Of a DNA stretch of 64,000 nucleotides, positions 58,550 through 64,000 are shown piece after piece; position 1 is the stretch's first letter; each line of letters starts with the position of its first letter. A program made the position numbers and the translations under genes. The stretch is from Candidatus Vondammii sp. HM_W22 (GTDB taxonomy: Bacteria; Pseudomonadota; Gammaproteobacteria; Chromatiales; Chromatiaceae), in NCBI RefSeq assembly GCF_022530855.2, contig NZ_CP099567.1, forward strand, positions 1,550,001-1,614,000. The letters are read 5' to 3'. The notes beneath the pieces are model-generated. The model worked only from the letters and a program-made list of their open reading frames with translations. It was not told the DNA's origin and searched no databases.

Positions 58550-58716
58550 CGGTCCCCGCCAGGGGGTAAAAAGGGAACAAGGTGTAGCGAGAATTCGTAA
58601 TTCCTTGGCTGTTCCCGCAACTGTAAACGAGTAGTTCCTCTCTTCAGTGCCACTGACCCAAACGGGCCGGGAAGGCAGAGAGGGATGATTATCCGTAAGT
58701 CAGGAGACCTGCCGTC
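58550..58716 (+). promoter_or_regulatory. Cobalamin (B12) riboswitch
   Basis: Contains the conserved elements in order: AAAAAGGGAACAAGGTG, GGCTGTTCCCGCAACTGTAA, GTGCCACTGACCC, CGGGCCGGGAAGGCAG, ATGATTATCCGTAAGTCAGG and the B12 box AGTCAGGAGACCTGCC. It precedes btuB by 330 bases and should shut off the B12 uptake genes when adenosylcobalamin is plentiful. A hairpin CTATCG…CGATAG (58,731-58,753) after it may belong to the expression platform. Confidence 0.95.
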
Positions 58717-59048
58717 ACAGCGTCGCATTTCTATCGTACGGGGTATTCGATAGAGCGGTAATCCGTTAGCTGACGCATTCAGGCGGGCCAGTAGACAACT
58801 GGCGCTTGTTTGTGGTCTATCTGGGATACCGGCTACCAAAGCCAGTATCGCACCCTCAAACAGGCACAGATGTCACCACTGGTCTCGCGCATAGCAATGT
58901 GCGGCCATGAGGAGGCCTGCTGTTTCATATTCCAGCACCTCTTTAGCTCAACTATCACTGCACCCGGATCTATCGGGATCAGTCGGCAGTGCCGTGCATT
59001 ATTTTTTACATGCACGCACTTCACAGGGCTGAATGGGGATAGTTCACA

Positions 59049-60914
59049 ATGAAAACCATGAAAGAAAAAAAGCCGTATTTCACCATACGGCAAAGCCTGC
59101 TCGTCAGCGCAATGATCACATCGATTCCCGCAGCATCTGGATACTCCAGTGAACAACAGCACCTCAATGCAGATGCAATCAATATCACCGCCACGCGAAC
59201 GGTGAAAACAGCGGATGAAACACTGGCATCGGTTACCGTTATTACAAAAGAAGATATCAATCGGTTGCAGGTACGCAATGTACAGGAGTTGCTGCGAGGT
59301 GTGACAGGCATCGGAATTACCAACAATGGAGGCGCAGGAAAAGCCACATCGCTGTTCATGCGCGGCACAGAATCAGACCATATTCTGGTTATAATAGATG
59401 GCATAAAAATTGGCTCTGCAACATCGGGGGCTATCCCGCTTCAGCATATCCCACTCGATCTGATCGAGCGTATCGAGATAGTCCGCGGTCCCCGGTCAGG
59501 CCTATACGGATCCGAGGCGATCGGCGGTGTCATTCAAATTTTCACCGGCGGAAACAAGGGCGTCTACGGTTCTACATTCTCCATCTCCGCGGGGAGTCAT
59601 AACACCGGAAAAATCAGTGCCGCTATCGCGGGGGGAGATGATCAGGGCTGGTATAACATTCATCTGGGCGGTGAAAACAGCAATGGATTCAATTCATGCT
59701 CAGGATCGCTCACTGCGGGTTGCTACACTATTGAACCAGACGATGATGGTTACAAAAACATCAGCGGCAGCATGAACTTCGGATACCGATTGAACAACGG
59801 CATTGAAATCGGCGGCATTTTTTTACAGGCGGACAACAACACAGAGTTCGACGGTTCATTTCAGAATAAGTCCGAGGACCGGACCCGGCTGTTTGGCGGA
59901 CACATCAAGGCATCACCCACAGAAGCGTTAGCCGTTACGTTTAACGCGGGGCGAAGCATTGATCAATCCAACAACTTTCTGAACGGCACCTTTGCCAGCA
60001 AGTTCAACACCACCAGAGATACTTTCTCACTGCAGAATGATCTGGCGATAAATGAAGATCAGCTGATCACACTCGGTTTCGACTATCAGCAGGAAGAGAT
60101 CGAAAGCACCACCCTCTATCCGGTCAGTTCCAGAGAGAATAAAGGGGTCTTCAGTCAATACCTCGGCAGTTTCCACAAGCACGACCTTCAGCTCAATCTG
60201 CGCCGGGATGACAATGAGCAGTTTGGCGGAAAAACCACCGGCAGCATCGCATGGGGCTACGGCTTTGACAGTGGTATCAGGGTCACCACATCTTACGGCA
60301 CCGCTTTCAAGGCACCAACATTCAACGAACTCTATTTTCCCTTCTATGGTAACCCCAACATTCTGCCGGAAAGTTCCAACAGTTTTGATATTGGACTCTC
60401 CGGCGACAGTGGCCGGTTCTATTGGTCAGCAAATCTGTTCCGTACCGAGATAGATGATCTTATCGCCTATGATGCCGCCCTGTTTACCGCCAACAACATT
60501 AATAAAGCGCTGATCCATGGCCTTGAGTTCAGCCTGACAACAAGCATTGTAGAGTGGCAATTAAAGAGTGATATCACCCTGCTGGACCCACGAAATAAAA
60601 CGTCAGGCGCAAACAATAACAACACCCTTCCCCGCCGCCCCAAGAGAAGCCTTCGCATCGATATCGACCGCGACTTTTACCAATACAGTCTTGGTGCGAC
60701 TCTGCTTGCAGAGAGTGGCCGCTACGACGATCTCGCCAATAGCCGAAGAATCGACGGTTATGGCATTATTGATCTACGGGGTGAATATGAGATTACCAGG
60801 AGCTGGCGTCTTCAGGCCCGGTTGGGAAATCTGCTCGACAAGGATTATGAGACAGCCTCCTTCTATCCCCAGGATGGCAGAAACTATATGTTGACGCTGA
60901 TTTATCAACCCTAA
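59049..60914 (+). CDS. btuB: TonB-dependent vitamin B12 receptor BtuB
   Basis: 621 residues. Signal peptide (LLVSAMITSIPAASGYS), TonB box-like DAINITATRT, plug domain (VTVITKEDINRLQVRNVQEL, SLFMRGTESDHILVIIDGIK, IERIEIVRGPRSGLYGSEAI GG), then a 22-strand barrel ending DGRNYMLTLIYQP. It brings cobalamin across the outer membrane. First gene after the riboswitch. Confidence 0.95.
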   Translation: MKTMKEKKPYFTIRQSLLVSAMITSIPAASGYSSEQQHLNADAINITATRTVKTADETLASVTVITKEDINRLQVRNVQELLRGVTGIGITNNGGAGKATSLFMRGTESDHILVIIDGIKIGSATSGAIPLQHIPLDLIERIEIVRGPRSGLYGSEAIGGVIQIFTGGNKGVYGSTFSISAGSHNTGKISAAIAGGDDQGWYNIHLGGENSNGFNSCSGSLTAGCYTIEPDDDGYKNISGSMNFGYRLNNGIEIGGIFLQADNNTEFDGSFQNKSEDRTRLFGGHIKASPTEALAVTFNAGRSIDQSNNFLNGTFASKFNTTRDTFSLQNDLAINEDQLITLGFDYQQEEIESTTLYPVSSRENKGVFSQYLGSFHKHDLQLNLRRDDNEQFGGKTTGSIAWGYGFDSGIRVTTSYGTAFKAPTFNELYFPFYGNPNILPESSNSFDIGLSGDSGRFYWSANLFRTEIDDLIAYDAALFTANNINKALIHGLEFSLTTSIVEWQLKSDITLLDPRNKTSGANNNNTLPRRPKRSLRIDIDRDFYQYSLGATLLAESGRYDDLANSRRIDGYGIIDLRGEYEITRSWRLQARLGNLLDKDYETASFYPQDGRNYMLTLIYQP

Positions 60915-60954
60915 AGTTATATCGACCAAGGATAGTTCAACAGCAGATCAAAAG

Positions 60955-61776
60955 ATGAGACGTGTTATACCCTTTATTTTGTTTTGCTTGATTGCTGCGC
61001 CAATCTCAGGATTGGCGCAGCCTTCCCGCGTCGTCTCCATTAACCTCTGCACAGATCAACTGCTGCTGATGCTGGCTGATCCCGAACAGATTGCGTCGAT
61101 CAGCGATTTGGCACTGGAGCCCGATAGCTCTTACATGGCCAAAGAGGCCGCAGGCTACCCGGTTAACCACACCCGGGCCGAGGAGTTACTGATCCTGAAT
61201 CCGGATCTGATCCTCGCCAGCAACTACACTAACCCGATTCTGATCCGCCTGCTCCGCAAACTCGGTTACCGGGTAGAAATTTTTTCAGCCGCCAGCAGCA
61301 TCGAACATATCCGCCAGAGAATCCGGCGCATGGCAGCGCTGCTGGGAAACCCGGATTCGGGAGAGAAGTTAATAATGGTAATGGACCGCCGACTCAATCT
61401 TGCAATAAAAAAACAACCGGCCAGACAACCCAAAGCGATCTTCTATCAGCCCAACGGTTACACCAGTGGTAGCGATACGCTGCAGGATACCGCCCTGACC
61501 CTGGCAGGCTGGAGAAACCTGGCACGGGAACTGGGGGTTCGCGGTTATGGAGCCATTGATCTCGAAACCCTTCTGCTGGCGGAGCCGGATCAGTTGTTCA
61601 GTTCGGCATACACCATCGACACCCACTCATTGGCTCAGCGGCGGCTGACTCACCCGGCGCTGAATCTCGTTACCCAGGGACGGGATATTATCAATATCGG
61701 CTATAAATATTGGATCTGCGGAGGGCCGATGATTGCCGAAGCGGTAGAGCGTTTACAAGAGAGCCTGCCGGAATGA
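60955..61776 (+). CDS. btuF: Periplasmic cobalamin-binding protein BtuF
   Basis: 273 residues, signal peptide (PFILFCLIAAPISGLA), then RVVSINLCTDQLLLMLADPE, the start of a class III ABC binding protein, EELLILNPDLILASNYTNPI, and IFYQPNGYTSGSDTLQDTAL. Its tga overlaps the btuC ATG (ATGA). The B12 assignment rests on riboswitch and btuB context. Confidence 0.9.
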   Translation: MRRVIPFILFCLIAAPISGLAQPSRVVSINLCTDQLLLMLADPEQIASISDLALEPDSSYMAKEAAGYPVNHTRAEELLILNPDLILASNYTNPILIRLLRKLGYRVEIFSAASSIEHIRQRIRRMAALLGNPDSGEKLIMVMDRRLNLAIKKQPARQPKAIFYQPNGYTSGSDTLQDTALTLAGWRNLARELGVRGYGAIDLETLLLAEPDQLFSSAYTIDTHSLAQRRLTHPALNLVTQGRDIINIGYKYWICGGPMIAEAVERLQESLPE

Positions 61777-62783
61777 GCAGTCACGCCCCACTCATCAGTC
61801 AGCGCCTTCTGATCATACTGCTCGGAGTGTCAGTTTCACTCCTCTTTATCATTTCGCTTTTTATCGGCTCCAATCCGATTTCAGTCATCCAGGCTGCACA
61901 GGAGACGTTAGACGGAACCCCCTCCGTTTTGGCATTAATCTTCACCGAGATACGCCTGCCACGGGCTCTCATTGCCCTCTTCACCGGCGCCACCCTTGGT
62001 ATCTGTGGCGCTGCCATGCAGGGGTTGCTGCGGAATCCACTGGCCAGCCCAGGCTTGATCGGCAGCGCCAGCGGCGCTGCCCTGGGGGCAGTCACCATGC
62101 TCTACTTCGGGCTGGAGGCAACGCTTCCTCTGGCCCTGCCCATTGGCGGTATGGTAGGTGCACTTTCCGCCACCCTGCTGGTCTATCTCCTGGCCGGTAG
62201 AGATGCAGGAACACTCACCCTGATACTGGCGGGAGTGGCAATCAATGCCCTTGCAATGGCACTGATCTCACTGCAGCTCAACCTGGCTCCAAGCCCCTAT
62301 GCAGTACGGGAAATGGTGCTCTGGATGCTCGGTTCCATCGCCAACAGAAGCATGACGGATTTCCAGATACTCCTCCCCGGCGTATTACTCGGCTGGGCAC
62401 TGCTGATCGGTACCGGACGCTCTCTGGACGCCCTTACCCTCGGCGAGGAGACAGCCAGCACCATGGGAATACAGCTCTCCCGTCTGCGCTGGCGAATCTT
62501 TATCGCGGTGGCACTGGCTGTGGGTTCAGCGGTTTCCATTACCGGCGCCATCGGTTTTATCGGTCTGGTTATCCCTCACCTGATGCGCCCTCTGGTGGGG
62601 TACCAACCGGCCCGGCTATTACCCGTCAGCGCTTTTGGCGGTGCCATACTGTTACTGGCGGCAGATATCTGTGTACGACTGTTTCCTGCCGGTACAGAAA
62701 TCAAAGTGGGGGTGCTCACTTCACTGGTAGGCGCACCCTTCTTCCTCTATCTGATATTGAAAAGCCGGCGCTTCGAGTTATGA
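61773..62783 (+). CDS. btuC: Vitamin B12 ABC permease BtuC
   Basis: 336 residues from ATG 61773 (ATGA overlap with btuF); a longer frame from 61710 lies inside btuF. FecCD-type permease with about ten membrane spans: LFTGATLGICGAAMQGLLRN, PLASPGLIGSASGAALGAVT, GAIGFIGLVIPHLMRPLVGY (the coupling region) and the end SLVGAPFFLYLIL. Overlaps btuD by 4 bases. Confidence 0.95.
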   Translation: MSSHAPLISQRLLIILLGVSVSLLFIISLFIGSNPISVIQAAQETLDGTPSVLALIFTEIRLPRALIALFTGATLGICGAAMQGLLRNPLASPGLIGSASGAALGAVTMLYFGLEATLPLALPIGGMVGALSATLLVYLLAGRDAGTLTLILAGVAINALAMALISLQLNLAPSPYAVREMVLWMLGSIANRSMTDFQILLPGVLLGWALLIGTGRSLDALTLGEETASTMGIQLSRLRWRIFIAVALAVGSAVSITGAIGFIGLVIPHLMRPLVGYQPARLLPVSAFGGAILLLAADICVRLFPAGTEIKVGVLTSLVGAPFFLYLILKSRRFEL

Positions 62784-63571
62784 AATTACTTCAGGGAAAA
62801 AGCGTTTGTATCGCGCTTGGTGGCCGCCCGGTACTCAATCAGATCGACTTTGAGATCCGAGCGGGAGAGATGCTGGGCCTGATTGGACCCAATGGGGCGG
62901 GAAAAACAACCCTGCTGCGGTTACTGGCGGGTCTACTGTCACCCGATACAGGCCGGTTGATGCTGGATGGCATTGCCTACAGCAAGCTGTCCCCGGAAGC
63001 CCGCGCCAGAAAGATCGCCTACCTTGCACAGCATGGTACTGCTCACTGGCCGATGAGTGTGGAGCACATCGTTGCGCTGGGCCGACTGCCACATCTCTCC
63101 AGCTGGCAGGGGCCTGACAGAAGAGATGATAAAATTATCCAGCAGGTGATGAAGCAAACCGACATAGCCCATCTTCAACAGCGCTCCTTCAGCGCCCTCT
63201 CAGGCGGCGAGCAAGCACGTGTGCTCCTGGCCCGGGCACTGGCTGCAGAACCTGAGATTCTCCTGGTCGACGAACCTGTAGCGGCGTTGGACCCGGCCCA
63301 TCAACTGGAAGTGATGTCACTCTTGAGAAGCTACTGCGATCAGGGCGGTGCCGTGGTTGTGATACTCCATGACTTACGGCTCGCCTCCCACTTCTGTCAC
63401 CGTTTGCAGCTGTTGTTCAACCAGACAACACTTGCCACCGGACCGGTTGAAGAGGTGCTTGCACCGGCATACATTGAAGCGGCATTTGGCATTACGATCA
63501 TCCCCGGGTCAGAACAAGCTGCAGATGCATTTTCCCCGACCTGGAAGAGACTACCCTCTGAAGAACGCTAA
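62780..63571 (+). CDS. btuD: Vitamin B12 ABC ATPase BtuD
   Basis: 263 residues. Walker A GLIGPNGAGKTTLLRLLAGL near residue 35, Q-loop AYLAQHG, signature FSALSGGEQARVLLARALAA near 138, Walker B PEILLVDEPVAALDP, H-loop VILHDLRLASH. Completes the btuB-F-C-D unit. Confidence 0.95.
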   Translation: MKLLQGKSVCIALGGRPVLNQIDFEIRAGEMLGLIGPNGAGKTTLLRLLAGLLSPDTGRLMLDGIAYSKLSPEARARKIAYLAQHGTAHWPMSVEHIVALGRLPHLSSWQGPDRRDDKIIQQVMKQTDIAHLQQRSFSALSGGEQARVLLARALAAEPEILLVDEPVAALDPAHQLEVMSLLRSYCDQGGAVVVILHDLRLASHFCHRLQLLFNQTTLATGPVEEVLAPAYIEAAFGITIIPGSEQAADAFSPTWKRLPSEER

Positions 63572-63588
63572 GCGACCTTGTCTTGGAC

Positions 63589-63613
63589 AACCGGGATGCT
63601 ACGCATCCCGGTT
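63589..63613. terminator. Hairpin between btuD and the AEC gene
   Basis: Perfect 11-bp stem AACCGGGATGC / GCATCCCGGTT with loop TAC, between two convergent genes. No long T-run, so it is a possible bidirectional end signal. Confidence 0.5.
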
Positions 63614-63619
63614 AAAGAT

Positions 63620-64000
63620 TCAGGCCAATACAAAAGCCAGTGCAATAGGAATAATGATGACACTGGCCAGATTGGCCAGCATCACAATAGAGGCAACCTT
63701 CCGTGGCTCCTGATTGTATTTCTCCGCCACCATGTAGTTGAGCACTGCCGGCGGCAAGGTGCTAAAAACCATCAACAGACCATACTGGGAAGCGGGCAGA
63801 GCAATAAAGGGCGTTACCATCAACACCATCAGGACACCCGTCGAGTTATAACTGAAAGTGGTGTTTGAAAGGAATTGAAAAAGAGCCGGGTATCTGGTTG
63901 ATTTGTTGTTGCGAGACATCAAAACAACCATTGGAGATACGCCACCACGAGTAAGAATAATGTTGTTAAGCTGGCAGGTCGAGATACGATTATCGATCCG
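63620..64000 (-). CDS. AEC (auxin efflux carrier)-type permease, 3' part, partial
   Basis: The last ~80 residues (STGVLMVLMVTPFIALPASQ, YGLLMVFSTLPPAVLNYMVA, EKYNQEPRKVASIVMLANLA, SVIIIPIALAFVLA) match the end of AEC-family transporters. The frame stays open to the window edge, but the upstream text (RNNKSTRYPALFQFLSN) is less convincing as AEC, so a frame break or truncation near 63,860 is possible. Confidence 0.6.
   Translation of the reverse strand, partial: RIDNRISTCQLNNIILTRGGVSPMVVLMSRNNKSTRYPALFQFLSNTTFSYNSTGVLMVLMVTPFIALPASQYGLLMVFSTLPPAVLNYMVAEKYNQEPRKVASIVMLANLASVIIIPIALAFVLA

Overview
The window looks like a chromosomal segment of a gammaproteobacterium. The ribosomal cluster rpsF-rpsR-(DUF2232)-rplI-dnaB-alr-radA, the rnr-rlmB pair, rluC with a HAD phosphatase beside it, sth, and the B12 riboswitch with btuB-F-C-D all have gammaproteobacterial form. 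I cannot name the species. The very heavy load of decayed insertion sequences, with several broken host genes, suggests a lineage under relaxed selection, for example a symbiont or a recently bottlenecked lineage; that is inference.

Layout. 1-0.8 kb: an IS30 tail abutting a broken PilZ gene. 0.8-7.1 kb: minus-strand housekeeping block radA, alr, dnaB, rplI, a DUF2232 membrane protein, rpsR, rpsF. 7.2-11.4 kb: a lysine-rich coiled-coil protein, then rlmB and rnr. 11.5-14.2 kb: tRNA-Leu(CAG), a dead tyrosine integrase, and Tn3, IS256 and IS30 fragments. 14.2-17.1 kb: leuA divergent from an Lrp-type regulator, plus a small membrane protein. 17.4-21.7 kb: nested IS wreckage containing one intact-looking IS3 element. 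21.7-30.3 kb: a CoA-transferase/GNAT fusion, sth, a methyltransferase, a frameshifted XRE/IrrE regulator, an EcoRII-like restriction enzyme remnant, a HAD phosphatase and rluC. 30.4-43.6 kb: an IS graveyard (IS630, IS5, ISL3, IS4, IS3, IS21, IS30 pieces) in which sppA, rsmJ and gabD survive as islands and an RpfG-like response regulator is dead. 44-47.5 kb: rne with a frameshifted tail, and ygiQ remains. 47.6-58.1 kb: a cluster of five secreted proteins. 58.5-63.6 kb: a cobalamin riboswitch followed by btuB, btuF, btuC and btuD. The window ends in the 3' part of an AEC-type permease.

The most interesting parts are two. The first is the five-gene exported-protein cluster (47,663-58,044). It has three small or medium secreted DUF11-like proteins, a ~1,800-residue protein combining DUF11 and SdrD-like domains, a predicted outer-membrane barrel and a C-terminal SPOR domain, and a coupled lectin-like/DUF11 protein. 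This looks like an envelope-anchored surface or adhesion system. The second is a dispersed ~130-bp repeat present three times. It carries a purine-rich ribosome-binding site plus ATG and the codons for MSQNASR-x-RR, and in two of the three places it supplies the start of a downstream gene.
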